64,000 bases of DNA from Amphibacillus cookii (GCF_016908375.1 NZ_JAFBDS010000002.1:372001-436000), one strand, 5' to 3'. Counted from the first letter of the stretch, positions 16,875-27,200 are shown. Made by a program: numbers and translations. Notes: a model not told the origin generated them from the sequence alone.

Positions 16875-16922
16875 TCACCTGCTAAAATAAAGGTAATATA
16901 TTACCTTTATTTTAGCAGGTGA
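16875..16922. repeat. Perfect 48-bp palindrome
   Basis: TCACCTGCTAAAATAAAGGT plus AATA (16875-16898) is followed without spacer by its exact reverse complement (16899-16922), then TTTTTCTCTTT. As RNA it is a 22-bp stem with a 4-nt loop and a U-tract, so it can terminate transcription. No gene lies within 350 bp upstream, and 16510-17020 holds otherwise only debris. Confidence 0.85.
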
Positions 16923-17026
16923 TTTTTCTCTTTATGACCATTTTTTCTTTGGTTTTAACTGATAGACCTTTATTTTGAAAATAATGGGGGATGGATAGTG
17001 ATTGAGTATAAGGGAAAGATAGTTGC

Positions 17027-17119
17027 TTGTCAGTTAAAGAGATTGCTAGTATGGTTGGTTTATCGCATCAAAATGTAAAAGGAAAACTGGTATTTCAAGA
17101 AAAGACCAAGTGGTATTGA
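17027..17119 (+). pseudogene. Helix-turn-helix fragment (MarR-like)
   Basis: The frame LSVKEIASMVGLSHQNVKGK resembles the recognition helix region of MarR-type regulators that contain THQNVKK. There is no start, and a stop follows after about 30 codons. It is probably a fragment of a lost regulator. Confidence 0.35.
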
Positions 17120-17406
17120 AAGGCCATATTTAAATTGGATGAATCCTACAGCGGCAGTCAAAAATAACGTAAACATCTTACTTTCTCTTTAAATGATTAC
17201 AAATTTTTTGAGCTATGGATTAGTAAAGCTTTTAGGCGGAGGGCAGGTCAGCATCATCATATTAATTTTAACTGGATTACTGTTTGTATGTTATTTATGC
17301 AATGTATGTAAAAAAGTTTATTGATATAGTTCCTTAATATTAAATTTTAAAAAAGGTAATAAAAAAAGGGTAAGAGTACGATTTAAACATAGGGGGGGGA
17401 GTGGTT

Positions 17407-18459
17407 ATGACAATCAATAAAACTGAGAAATTCCAAAAAATTTTTAATAAGTTTACCAGTTCAAAAAAAATCAATGAGGGAATTTTGTTGGTAGAAAATA
17501 CAAGTGGAGAGTTTTCGTTTATGAAAGGATATGGAAAAAAGGAATTAAGTTCGCCATTTCTTATGGCTAGTATTACTAAGTTACTTACTACCACTTGTAT
17601 TTTGATATTATTAGAGCAGGATAAATTATCATTGGAAGATAGAATTGTAAAATTTCTTGATGTAAATATTTTAAAGGGAGTTCATGTTTATAAGGGGAGA
17701 GAATACTCTTATGAGTTAACAGTTTCTGATTTATTGTTTCAAACAAGCGGGCTTCCTGATGTTTACTTAGAAGGGAAAAACAGCTTAATAAACAGGATCA
17801 TACAAGAGGATTTTCATATTCATTTTAACGATACCATGAATAGAGTTAAGAAGTTAAAACCTCATTTTGAACCTAGAAAGAAAGGTAAAGCTTACTATGC
17901 AGATATAAACTTCGATATATTGGGTCAAATCGTGGAAAAAGAAAGTGGTTTAACATTATGTCAGGCGTATGAAAAGTATATTTTTGAACCACTTGGGTTA
18001 GTTAGTACATATCTTCCTGAGGATAGATATGATGAAATACCTAAGGTCTATTACATGAATCAGGTTATCCATCGCCCTAAGTTTGTGATTAGTAGCGGTG
18101 CAAGTGGAGGTTGTATAACGACTGCTCAAGAATTAATGATATTTATAAAGGCATTCTTTGGAGGGGAATTGTTTAATAAGAGCATTTTTAGACGTCTATC
18201 TACTTACAATAAACTCCAGGCTTCTATGGGACCGATTCATTATGGAGGGGGATATATGCAAATCCCCTTAAGTGGGCTGATTAGTCTTTATATGGGCAAA
18301 GGTGAATTAGTAGGACATTCTGGATCAACAGGTTCCTTTGCGTTTTATTATCCTATAAAAGATTTATTTTTTGTGGGGGATCTTAATCAGATGGCTACTG
18401 CCTCTCTCCCCATTAAATTATCCATTCAACTTGCTATGGCAGCAAATAGGATTTTTTAG
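17407..18459 (+). CDS. Beta-lactamase-fold serine hydrolase (class C / PBP4* family)
   Basis: A 350-residue protein of the beta-lactamase superfamily. The catalytic SxxK is SITK (55-58), the second motif is YYADIN where Y-x-N is usual, and GHSGSTGSF near residue 300 takes the place of the KTG/HxG motif. There is no signal peptide, which is unusual for an enzyme of this class and suggests a cytoplasmic esterase or peptidase. ATG at 17407 is preferred over GTG at 17401 because of the AGGGGGGGAG upstream. A decayed relative of its C-terminal part lies at 29356. Confidence 0.82.
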   Translation: MTINKTEKFQKIFNKFTSSKKINEGILLVENTSGEFSFMKGYGKKELSSPFLMASITKLLTTTCILILLEQDKLSLEDRIVKFLDVNILKGVHVYKGREYSYELTVSDLLFQTSGLPDVYLEGKNSLINRIIQEDFHIHFNDTMNRVKKLKPHFEPRKKGKAYYADINFDILGQIVEKESGLTLCQAYEKYIFEPLGLVSTYLPEDRYDEIPKVYYMNQVIHRPKFVISSGASGGCITTAQELMIFIKAFFGGELFNKSIFRRLSTYNKLQASMGPIHYGGGYMQIPLSGLISLYMGKGELVGHSGSTGSFAFYYPIKDLFFVGDLNQMATASLPIKLSIQLAMAANRIF

Positions 18460-18886
18460 TAGACGCTCAAAGCAGACTTATCAACAGGAATGGCTATGTT
18501 CAAATAGTCAATAGATACAGGTAGGAGACTCCCATAGAATAGGGTGCACATAAGGTCACGCAGGACAGAAAAGCCAGAGCGAGAATAATTTAGTAGATAC
18601 TAATTATAATTCGCGTTCAATAAAATTGAGCATTTTTTATTAGTTTCTATAAATGAGTGAGCTAACCATATCGCATAGCTTGACATCAACAAACAGAGAT
18701 TTACGGTTGTATTATATAGCAGCAGTGGTCAAAAAGCGTGGGATTTCAGAGTGTTTCTTTCCCTAGTCAACGAAGATGACTGCCTGTTAGAGAAATATCC
18801 AAGCTTTTTATCGAAATTCACAAAAGGGCATTGATGGTCAAGCGCGCGGATTAAACAGATGGTATCCTTTTCATAAGGAGGTGCTT
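18460..18886. other. Gene-free gap
   Basis: I see no convincing gene here. Short open stretches (for example LVNEDDCLLEKYPSFLSKF near 18760) look like decayed coding DNA. The first 60 bp resemble the sequence after the decayed hydrolase copy at 29505. Confidence 0.5.
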
Positions 18887-19813
18887 ATGATGCATGCATG
18901 GGAACAAATTCAAAAAACGGTTGACTATATTGAGGAAAGGCTCTCAGAAGAAATAAAAATTGAAACGTTAGCGAACTTGACAGGTCTATCACCGTTTTAT
19001 TTTCAGCGACTATTTAAACGCTTGGTAAAGAAACCGGTTAATAAATACGTAAAGCTACGTCGTCTAGCAAGAGCGTCAGAAGTTTTATTGGATAAGAATA
19101 AGCGAATTGTAGATATAGCTTTAGACTATGGGTTTTCATCGCATGAAACGTTTACCCGCTCGTTTAAAGATGCCTATCGGATTACACCAGCAGAATTTCG
19201 TAGTAGACCTTCTCGGCTCACTCATGTTTCTAAACCAGACTTGTTTCTTGACTATACGATGATAGATGAAGACGTGCCCTTAATTACGGATAGTATGGTA
19301 TTGGAAATGACACGTAGGAAACTGGACAGCGCAGAGGCTTATGTAGGACTTTCTACTAAGATTCCTATTTCACAAATGCCCGCAGGAGAAACAACCGGTA
19401 TTGATAGAGCCGGTCAGTTATGGGATTCATTTCACAGTTGTAAGGATGATATCCCTTACCTACTGTCTGATGGCATTGAATTGGGTGTCTCAATGATGGG
19501 CGAAGCAATGTCTGATACATTCACTTACTTTGTAGGTGGGGAAATGATGTCAAATACCTTTGTGTGTGAACCCTTTGTTAAATGGGAGCTCACAGCAGGA
19601 GAATATGTTGTTTGCTGCTTTGAAGCGGAAAATTTCAGCGAGCTGTCTACTAACGCACTTGGGAAAGCGATGAACTATCTTGTGGAAACGTGGTTGGTCA
19701 AACGAGGATTGACAATACAGCCATTTTCAGTAGAGAAATATTATCAGACAACATCGTCAGCAGCCTACATGGAAATATGGATTGTTCCAGTTTCAATCAA
19801 AGATACACCATGA
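18887..19813 (+). CDS. AraC family regulator with GyrI-like ligand domain
   Basis: About 308 residues. The first 105 residues are a complete AraC double helix-turn-helix (ETLANLTGLSPFYFQRLFKR and IVDIALDYGFSSHETFTRSFK, with the ITPAEFR end). The rest is a GyrI-like effector-binding fold (AGEYVVCCFEAENFSEL, MEIWIVPV). This N-terminal HTH plus C-terminal sensor layout is shared with Rob-like regulators of drug response. The AAGGAGG site fits ATG at 18887 or 18890. A terminator follows, so it is a single gene and its target is not adjacent. Confidence 0.88.
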   Translation: MMHAWEQIQKTVDYIEERLSEEIKIETLANLTGLSPFYFQRLFKRLVKKPVNKYVKLRRLARASEVLLDKNKRIVDIALDYGFSSHETFTRSFKDAYRITPAEFRSRPSRLTHVSKPDLFLDYTMIDEDVPLITDSMVLEMTRRKLDSAEAYVGLSTKIPISQMPAGETTGIDRAGQLWDSFHSCKDDIPYLLSDGIELGVSMMGEAMSDTFTYFVGGEMMSNTFVCEPFVKWELTAGEYVVCCFEAENFSELSTNALGKAMNYLVETWLVKRGLTIQPFSVEKYYQTTSSAAYMEIWIVPVSIKDTP

Positions 19814-19827
19814 CATGACCTATATTC

Positions 19828-19854
19828 AAAAGGCCACTAGAGTGGTCTTTTTTG
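19828..19854 (+). terminator. Terminator after the AraC gene
   Basis: AAAAGGCCACT / AGTGGTCTTTT stem followed by a T-run, 15 bp after the stop codon. Confidence 0.85.
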
Positions 19855-19972
19855 ATTAACAAGAGCGATCTTAACGAACAGCTCTGTAAAACAAGCTTTC
19901 TTTTAAAAAAGTTAATGACAGGACATTATTTTTTTGCTATTATATGACCAGTGGTAATGAGGTGGTGGAGAA

Positions 19973-20572
19973 TTGGCAGTTGATAAGAAAAAGATAAGTA
20001 AAGACCGTATTGTAAACACTTTGTTAGTTAAAGTTGAAGAGAATCAAAGTATTAAAGATGTGAACTTAAGGGGAATTGCTAAGGCAATGGGGTGTGCCCA
20101 TACCAATATTTATAACTACTTTAATAATTTCAGTGAAATTATTTGGACGGCTTTGGGTCAAATATTGAGCAATATGATTGATGATGTAGAAGCAAGGGTC
20201 GCCTTAGGGAAAAATGATCAAGAACGCTTCTTTATTGCGCTTGATACCATTATCAGCTTTTCTCTTGACCATCCTGGTTGGTATCGACTCGTATGGCTTG
20301 AGTCCATTGATGGCGAGCCACCTGAAGAAATCGCCATGATTTTAACCAAACCGACCGCGGGTTTTGAGGAGCTTTTGTCTAAAGCAAGTGGTGAGCATCT
20401 TACTGATATAGATGTATCGAGAATCGCTAATATGCTACACAGTTATATGCATGGTGAAATATGCCAATGGCTCAGTGGTCGTGCAAAGGAAAAACAAAAA
20501 AAAGAGTTAAGAGCAGAAATTTTATCGAACTTAAAGCAGATGTATCAATTATTAACACAAGAAATAGAGTGA
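19973..20572 (+). CDS. TetR family regulator (WHG-type C-terminus)
   Basis: A 199-residue repressor. The HTH is NLRGIAKAMGCAHTNIYNYF, followed by a C-terminal region with HPGWYRLVWLE and MHGEICQWLSGR, a layout seen in TetR proteins with WHG domains. It starts with TTG after GGTGGAG. The flavodoxin gene begins 84 bp downstream on the same strand and is a likely target or partner. Confidence 0.85.
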   Translation: MAVDKKKISKDRIVNTLLVKVEENQSIKDVNLRGIAKAMGCAHTNIYNYFNNFSEIIWTALGQILSNMIDDVEARVALGKNDQERFFIALDTIISFSLDHPGWYRLVWLESIDGEPPEEIAMILTKPTAGFEELLSKASGEHLTDIDVSRIANMLHSYMHGEICQWLSGRAKEKQKKELRAEILSNLKQMYQLLTQEIE

Positions 20573-20655
20573 ATCGTAAATCCCAACATCTATGCATCGA
20601 CAAAACCATTTGACTTACTCTATCCATTTTAAAAATTATAGAGGAGTGTGGTAAG

Positions 20656-21207
20656 ATGACATCAATACTAATTGTTTACCAATCACGTACAGGCTTTACC
20701 GAGAAATATGTAAATTGGATCAAAGAACGGATTACATGTGACACCGTTCGCTTGGATCAAATCGGGAATGTTGATTTGAAGTCATATGCAAAGATTATTT
20801 ACGGTGCTGGCATCCATGCCGGTCATATTCAAGGATTAAAGACATTCAAAAAGCATGTCTTAAATTTAGTTGATGATAAGATGGTAATCTTCGCAACTGG
20901 TGCTGCTCCATATGATGAAAAAATTGTGACGGCTATTAAACAGAACAATTTTTCAGAAAATGAGCGCCAAGCTGTTGTTTTCTTTTATTTTCAAAGCGGA
21001 TTAAATTATGAGAAGATGCCCTTCTTTGATAAACTAGTGATGAAAACGTTCAGTAAAGTATTAGCACGTAAAAAAAATAAGTCAGAGATAGAGGACGGAA
21101 CGAGTCAAGCAATTACGCAATCCCATGATCATTCTAATCAGGAATTTATTATGCCGATGATTGATTACTTAAAGCAATCGAAAGTCAACACATCAACGTC
21201 CACTTAA
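20656..21207 (+). CDS. Flavodoxin-domain protein
   Basis: A 183-residue flavodoxin-like protein. The FMN phosphate loop is YQSRTGFTEKY near residue 8, and the other isoalloxazine loops would be YGAGIHAGHIQGL and FATGAAPYDE. The N-terminus resembles menaquinone-dependent protoporphyrinogen oxidase (HemG-like) flavodoxins, but heme-pathway genes are absent nearby, so that role is only possible. It follows a TetR gene and is 12 bp upstream of the methyltransferase gene, so the two may be cotranscribed. Confidence 0.8.
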   Translation: MTSILIVYQSRTGFTEKYVNWIKERITCDTVRLDQIGNVDLKSYAKIIYGAGIHAGHIQGLKTFKKHVLNLVDDKMVIFATGAAPYDEKIVTAIKQNNFSENERQAVVFFYFQSGLNYEKMPFFDKLVMKTFSKVLARKKNKSEIEDGTSQAITQSHDHSNQEFIMPMIDYLKQSKVNTSTST

Positions 21208-21219
21208 GAAAGGGTTATT

Positions 21220-22389
21220 ATGCAAAAGCAGATGAACACACACATACCGAAAATAGACTGTCCTGTTGTCGAAGTCTGTGGAGGCTGTCAAATACAACAG
21301 CTTTCCTACCAAGAACAATTAGACAAAAAGCAAAAGCAGGTTAACAAGTTGCTAAGTAAGTTTGCTAAGGTTGATCCAATAATAGGGATGAAAAATCCCT
21401 ATTATTACCGGAATAAAATTCATACGACCTTTGCGATGAATCGAAAGGGGCACGTGATCTCAGGTAAGTATCAAGGAGGATCACACCAGGTTGTGCCGAT
21501 TGATAGCTGTTTAATCGAGGACCAACGAGCGAATGAGATTGTCGTATCGATTAGAAAGATGCTCCGCTCATTTAAAATAAGACCTTATAATGAAGATAAT
21601 CGAACAGGCTTACTCCGCCATGTTTTAGTTCGTACAGGCTTTCAAAGTGGACAAATTATGGTTGTCCTTGTCCTTGGTGCACCTGTTTTTCCATCACGTA
21701 AGAATTTTATCAAAGCCTTGCTGGACAAGCATCCAGAAATCACAACCGTTGTGATGAATGTCAACAACAAAAAAACCAGCATGGTACTTGGCGATCGTGA
21801 ACAGGTTCTCTATGGCAAGGGGTTTATCGAGGATACCTTGTGTGGTAAGGTCTTTCGCTTATCGCCAAAATCGTTTTACCAAGTTAATCCCGTTCAAACA
21901 GAGGTCTTATATAAAAAAGCACTTGATCTTGCCGAATTTAAAGGTAATGAAACGATTATCGATGCCTACTGTGGGATTGGGACAATTGGTTTAATCGCTA
22001 GTGATCGGGTTAAACAAGTCATTGGTGTCGAGCTTAATCAAGCAGCAGTAAAGGATGCGATTAACAATGCAAAGCGAAATCAGGTGAAAAATGTTCACTT
22101 CCATCAAGCTGATGCCAGTGACTTTATGCTCCAGATGTCCCGCAAAAAACAATCCGTCGATGCGGTCTTGATGGATCCACCAAGATCGGGTAGTACAGAA
22201 AAATTCATTCATGCTTTAGCGTCAATAAAGCCAAAGAAAGTTGTCTATATTTCCTGTAATCCGGTTACACTAGCACGAGACTTGGAGATCTTAGCTAAAA
22301 AAGGCTACCGTGCGAAAAAGATCATCCCAGTTGATATGTTTCCTGGGACAAATCACGTGGAGTGCGTAGTGAACCTATATCGAAGTTAA
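21220..22389 (+). CDS. 23S rRNA (uracil-C5)-methyltransferase, TRAM-less RlmCD paralogue
   Basis: A 389-residue RumA/TrmA-type methyltransferase related to B. subtilis YfjO. Fe-S cysteines C14, C20 and C23 are in CPVVEVCGGC, with a fourth near PIDSCLI. The SAM motif is DAYCGIGTIGL, then DPPRSG, and the catalytic cysteine is C346 in ISCNP. It lacks the N-terminal TRAM domain of the copy at 578. The RNA target is not certain; methylation of 23S rRNA is inferred from the family. Confidence 0.88.
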   Translation: MQKQMNTHIPKIDCPVVEVCGGCQIQQLSYQEQLDKKQKQVNKLLSKFAKVDPIIGMKNPYYYRNKIHTTFAMNRKGHVISGKYQGGSHQVVPIDSCLIEDQRANEIVVSIRKMLRSFKIRPYNEDNRTGLLRHVLVRTGFQSGQIMVVLVLGAPVFPSRKNFIKALLDKHPEITTVVMNVNNKKTSMVLGDREQVLYGKGFIEDTLCGKVFRLSPKSFYQVNPVQTEVLYKKALDLAEFKGNETIIDAYCGIGTIGLIASDRVKQVIGVELNQAAVKDAINNAKRNQVKNVHFHQADASDFMLQMSRKKQSVDAVLMDPPRSGSTEKFIHALASIKPKKVVYISCNPVTLARDLEILAKKGYRAKKIIPVDMFPGTNHVECVVNLYRS

Positions 22390-22407
22390 AGAAAGAAGGT
22401 AATAATC

Positions 22408-22602
22408 ATGGATGGAACTATAAGAGGTAATATAAGACAGGGCAAGAAGGTCAAAGTTGTTCAAAAACAGGATCAACGCTCTGGGGAGTTAACGGAAGGT
22501 GTGGTCTTAAAAATCCTTACCAACTCTGCTACACATCCGCATGGCATTAAAGTGATGCTCGAGGGTGGACTTGTTGGTAGGGTTAAGGAAGTATTGGGTT
22601 AG
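22408..22602 (+). CDS. ywbE: YwbE family small protein
   Basis: A 64-residue protein with the DGTIRGNIRQGKKVKVVQKQ start, the THPHGIKVMLEGGLVGRV end and a small beta-barrel-like pattern, matching YwbE. It follows the methyltransferase gene by 18 bp and has an AAGAAGG site. Its function is not known; the basic composition and RNA-gene context would fit RNA binding. Confidence 0.85.
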   Translation: MDGTIRGNIRQGKKVKVVQKQDQRSGELTEGVVLKILTNSATHPHGIKVMLEGGLVGRVKEVLG

Positions 22603-22664
22603 AGATTTAATTAGAAAAAATTCTACTTTGACCCTTATACTATAGAATAATAAGAGATTTGCTA

Positions 22665-22698
22665 GCTGACTTGGATCAATAATCTGAGTCAGTTTTTC
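22665..22698 (+). terminator. Terminator after ywbE
   Basis: GCTGACT / AGTCAGT stem followed by TTTTTCT. The arms and the loop (TTGGATCAATAATCTG) are nearly the same as in the terminator at 5708. Confidence 0.75.
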
Positions 22699-22795
22699 TA
22701 ATATAGGCTAATAAAAGAGAATGTAATATATGTATAACATTAATTAGGGATAACTTTCGTATTTGTTGAATTTAAGAATTAATGAAAGGATGATT

Positions 22796-22879
22796 ATGAT
22801 GAGAAAAATCGACGAAATGAAGACGAACAGGTATCTGTTTAATGACTCCTTTACAAAAAATATAAGACAAGAAAGTTAA
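22796..22879 (+). CDS. Possible 27-residue small ORF
   Basis: A frame opens with ATG ATG after GAAAGGATG and reads MMRKIDEMKTNRYLFNDSF to a stop. The ribosome binding site is good, but no family is recognised. It may be the stump of a deleted gene or a short peptide. Confidence 0.25.
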   Translation: MMRKIDEMKTNRYLFNDSFTKNIRQES

Positions 22880-22900
22880 AAGATATATGCGCCTGAGATA

Positions 22901-22929
22901 TTGACATTAGCACTTATTACCTGTAAAAC
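22901..22929 (+). promoter_or_regulatory. Likely promoter of the sugar-enzyme operon
   Basis: TTGACA (22901-22906) and TAAAAC (22924-22929) are 17 bp apart, about 120 bp upstream of the mutarotase-like gene. Confidence 0.5.
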
Positions 22930-23051
22930 ATTAGTTAGCCCCATGGAGATAATAAGTTAAGGAGTTGATATATGAAGGAGAAAGGATGCAACACTATAAT
23001 TAGGAGATGAATACCAAAAAAAATATGTTCTAACGAAAGGGAGCGTTAGTT

Positions 23052-23924
23052 ATGTATGTATTAGAAAATAATCGTCTAAAAGTTGAAATAGCAGAACCTG
23101 GGGGTGTGTATAGTGGTTCAAGATTTGATTGGACTGGGCTTATTACCCAAGTTACGCTAGACAAGACGGTGACCTATTGTGTACCAGAACGTCTAGAAGC
23201 GGGGGTAGGTACAGGTGGCATTGGGCTAAGTAATGAGTTTGGGATTGATGCACCGATAGGCTATGATGCGGTTCGAACGGGCGAACAGTTTCCTAAAATT
23301 GGTGTCGGTTTACTAACAAAAGCAGAAGAGACAGCATATGATTTTTTTTATGACTACAATGTGGCACCGGCCGATGTTAAAGTAAATAATAAAGATCAGA
23401 CCGCGACATTCACCACAACCGCAGAAAGTCCAAGTGGTTATGGCTATCATTTAGTGAAAGAAATTGCACTTGATAACAACCATCTCGTGATTAGCTATAT
23501 ACTCACAAACACTGGTAAGATCGCTTTCAAAACCAATGAATATTCTCATAACTTTTTAGGGATTAATAGCCATACAATTGACGAAGAATACAAACTTATA
23601 TTGCCAAATATGCGTGGACTAGATGTAAAAATTGGTAATATTAAAGTATCAAACAAACAATTAACGTGGCCAGTTGTACCGGATGGCGATTTCTATGCTC
23701 ATATTGATATGGATGAAAATCGTGTGGGCTATAACTGGGATCTTTATCACAAAACGGCGCGTGCTGGGGTGAGAGAACAATCGGTTTTTAAACCAGCAAA
23801 GATGGCTTTATGGGGGCGTGATCATGTTATCAGTCCCGAAGTCTTCATTGACATTACTTTAGCGCCAGGCGAGATAAAAAATTGGCAACGTTGCTATCAG
23901 TTTTATCAACAAAAAAGTCAATGA
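23052..23924 (+). CDS. Galactose-mutarotase-fold protein
   Basis: A 290-residue soluble protein with the beta-sandwich pattern of the aldose 1-epimerase superfamily (PGGVYSGSRFDWTGLITQVT, HLVKEIALDNNHLVISYILTNTG, NEYSHNFLGI). It probably binds or epimerises a sugar. It has a GAAAGGGAG site and an ATG start. It lies directly upstream of the very large carbohydrate enzyme gene, and the two are probably one catabolic unit. The specific sugar cannot be told. Confidence 0.7.
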   Translation: MYVLENNRLKVEIAEPGGVYSGSRFDWTGLITQVTLDKTVTYCVPERLEAGVGTGGIGLSNEFGIDAPIGYDAVRTGEQFPKIGVGLLTKAEETAYDFFYDYNVAPADVKVNNKDQTATFTTTAESPSGYGYHLVKEIALDNNHLVISYILTNTGKIAFKTNEYSHNFLGINSHTIDEEYKLILPNMRGLDVKIGNIKVSNKQLTWPVVPDGDFYAHIDMDENRVGYNWDLYHKTARAGVREQSVFKPAKMALWGRDHVISPEVFIDITLAPGEIKNWQRCYQFYQQKSQ

Positions 23925-24244
23925 TAAAACGAACCTCACTTAAGTATAAACGTACTGTTGTCTTTCTAGGTTTAAAAAATGAGAGGGATGAGACGTGAAA
24001 CACCTTGTTAGAAATTTTCTATCACTTTCAAAAAAGGGGGTGCATTATAACAATAAATCGTTTACAATATAAGAGAGATTCACCTTTTACGAAAGCGGTT
24101 TATCACACTGAGAATGACGATTTTACACCAACCATTAGGAAATGGCTTATCATTTTAAGTGCAGCCTATTGCATTATCAGTCATTACCCGTTAATAAACG
24201 GGGTGATAAAAGCTAGTAAATTTAATTATAGAAAGGAAATGATT
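23925..24244 (+). other. Region between the two sugar genes
   Basis: The large downstream frame stays open back to 24005, but the 80 extra codons begin without a plausible site and have no family features, so I treat them as non-coding. The region holds a hairpin (ACCCGTT / AACGGGGT near 24190) and ACGAAAGCGGTTT at 24089-24101, which resembles a catabolite-response (cre) half site and is repeated at 24296. Confidence 0.4.
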
Positions 24245-27200
24245 ATGGAGACTTTGTGTGATTTATATTTAGGGAAAAGTTTTTTATACCAAAAAACGAA
24301 AGCGGTTTCGTTAGAAACAATTAAACTAAATAATGAAACCTATTTTAAAATGGGGCACTATAATCATATGGCACCATTTTTTATGACCGTTGTCAGTGAT
24401 ACAGATCATTGGCTATTTGTATCAAGTACAGGAGGGTTAACAGCAGGTCGCAAAAATGCAGAATCAGCATTATTTCCGTATGCTACGGATGATAAAATCC
24501 ATGACAGTATTGAAACGACGGGACCAGATACAACACTAATTGTCACGAAAGATGATAAAGACTATCTGTGGAAACCATTCTCACAACAAATAAGTGACGT
24601 ATATCAGATCACACGAAACCTTTACAAGAACACGGCAGGTGATAAAATCATCTTTGAAGAAATTAATGAGGATCTAGGCGTAAGGTTTAGCTACGCATTA
24701 AAAACAAGTGACGCTTTTGGGTTCGTTAAAGAATCGACGCTTGTGAATATGACAGATTATCCAGTCGTTGTTCGAGTGTTAGACGGTATTCGAAACATTT
24801 TACCATACGGTGTGACTACTGTTCATCAATCAACACAAAGTACATTAGTGGATGGATATAAACGTTGTGAATTACTTGAAGATGTTGGTTTAGGTATTTA
24901 TACAATGAGCTCAATCTTAACGGATAGAGCAGAACCGAGCGAATCTCTAAAAGCAACGATCGTCTGGTCACGTGGGCTTCAAGACCCTAAACATCTTTTA
25001 TCGGAGCAACAAATTAAAGCGTTCTCAAAAAATGAATCCGTTCAAACGGAAACTGATGTGAAAGGACGCCGGGGTGCCTACTATGTAACGGATACAGTAC
25101 ACTTAAAAGGCCAAGAACAAAAAAGATGGCATATTATTGCTGATGTTAACAAAAGCGCTTTCGGTGTTGAAAAACTGAGAAAAGACCTTATCGAAAATGC
25201 TAAAATCATTGAGGCAGTCGAAACAGATGTGGCGCTCGGTGGAGAGAACTTAAGACAACTTGTCTTTAATGCTGATGGCTATCAGTTTACTGCAAATGAA
25301 AAAGTGAGTTATCGTCATTTCTCAAATACATTGTACAACATTATGCGTGGAGGTATTTATGCTGATGGTTATATGATTGACAAATCAGACTTTATCGAGT
25401 TTGTCTCACACTGGAATCAATCCGTCTATACTAATGAGCATACATTCTTAATGAGCTTACCTGATACACTGCATTATAATGATTTACTTAACTTAGCCAA
25501 ACACCGAAACAATTATGACTTAGAGCGGTTAGCATTTGAATACTTACCACTAACATTTAGTCGTCGGCATGGTGATCCAAGTCGACCGTGGAATAAGTTT
25601 AATATTGAAGTCACAAAAGAAGATGGATCAAAAGCATTGAACTTTGAAGGGAACTGGCGTGATATTTTCCAAAACTGGGAAGCGCTATCTGTTTCGTACC
25701 CTGCATTCATCGAGAGTATTATTGCAAAATTCGTCAATGCGTCAACGGCTGATGGGTATAATCCATACCGCATTACTAAAGACGGCATTGATTGGGAAAC
25801 ACTTGATCCAGATGATCCATGGTCAAATATTGGTTACTGGGGTGACCATCAAATTATCTATCTCTTGAAGTTGCTGGAGTTATCTAAAGCATATAATCCG
25901 GAAAAGCTTCACATCTTGTTAGAAAAAGATATTTATGCCTATGCGCATGTACCTTATCGTATTAAACGATTCAGTGACCTAGTCAAAGACCCTAGAAACA
26001 GTATTGTCTATGACGATGAGAAAGAAAAGATGATTAAGGAAAGAACGGCATCACTAGGCTTTGATGGAAAACTAGTGTTTTCTAATGACGCAGTATATCG
26101 AGTTAATTTGATGGAAAAGCTGTTAGTCACACTACTTGCAAAATTTTCGAATTACGTACCAGAAGGCGGTATTTGGATGAACACCCAGCGTCCGGAATGG
26201 AATGATGCAAATAACGCACTTGTTGGTAATGGTTTATCTATGGTGACACTGTACTACATGTACCGTTTCCAAGTCTATATGGATGACCTTGTTAAAGAAA
26301 TTACGACAGATGCAATTAGGATTTCTGCTGAAGTGAAACGTATGTTTGATGCAACGCTAGAAGTTCTAAGTGCACATGAACAAGAGCTCGGTCAACCAAT
26401 CTCTGATGAGACACGATTTATTATTGTGAAAGCATTAGGTGAAATCGGAGAAGCTTATCGTCAAACAATTTATGATGACGGCTTTAGAGGTGAGAAAGTA
26501 GATTTACCGGTTGCGTCATTACGAGCATTTATTGATGTATCAATGAAACACTTGAAAGACACGATTAAAAAGAATAAACGCGAGGATGGATTGTATCATG
26601 CGTATAACCTCATTCGTTTCAATGGGGATAGCTGTCAAGTATCTTATCTCTATGAAATGTTAGAAGGGCAAGTCGCTGTTTTAAGCTCGAAAGCATTAGA
26701 TAAAAAAGAAGCAATCCATGTGTTGGCATCATTAAGAGACAGTGCCATCTATCGAGAAGATCAAAACAGCTACATGTTGTATCCAAACCGTGAGTTGCCG
26801 AAGTTCTTAGAGAAAAATATCATTCCAGAACCAGATGTGAAAACATCGGTTGTTTTACAAGAAGAACTGAAAAATAACCACACACGTGTTATAGAACAAG
26901 ATGTTAATGGTCGTTATCGCTTTAATGGTCGTTTTAGAAATGGTGAAGAAATTAGAGACGCATTAATGGAATTAAATTGTTATGATGCGGAAGATATTCA
27001 AGTTGTAGAAAATTTATTTACAGAATTGTTTAACCACCATGCCTTTACGGGACGCTCAGGTACATTTTATAAATATGAAGGCTTAGGTAGTGTGTATTGG
27101 CACATGGTATCGAAACTTCTTCTCGCAACCGAAGAGAACTTTAATGCTGTCTACAGTGCAGAAGGTATGACTGAAGATGCAAAGAATCTCATGACTTACT

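Noticed and set aside
17193-17324. 43-codon hydrophobic ORF (MITNFLSYGLVKLLGGG...)
   Set aside because: No ribosome binding site, surrounded by decayed sequence, no recognised family.
22972-23010. 12-codon frame MKEKGCNTIIRR before the mutarotase gene, as a leader peptide
   Set aside because: Too short, and no attenuator hairpin follows.
24005-24244. 80-residue N-terminal extension of the large sugar enzyme
   Set aside because: No ribosome binding site at 24005, no family-like residues, and a proper GAAAGG site precedes ATG 24245.
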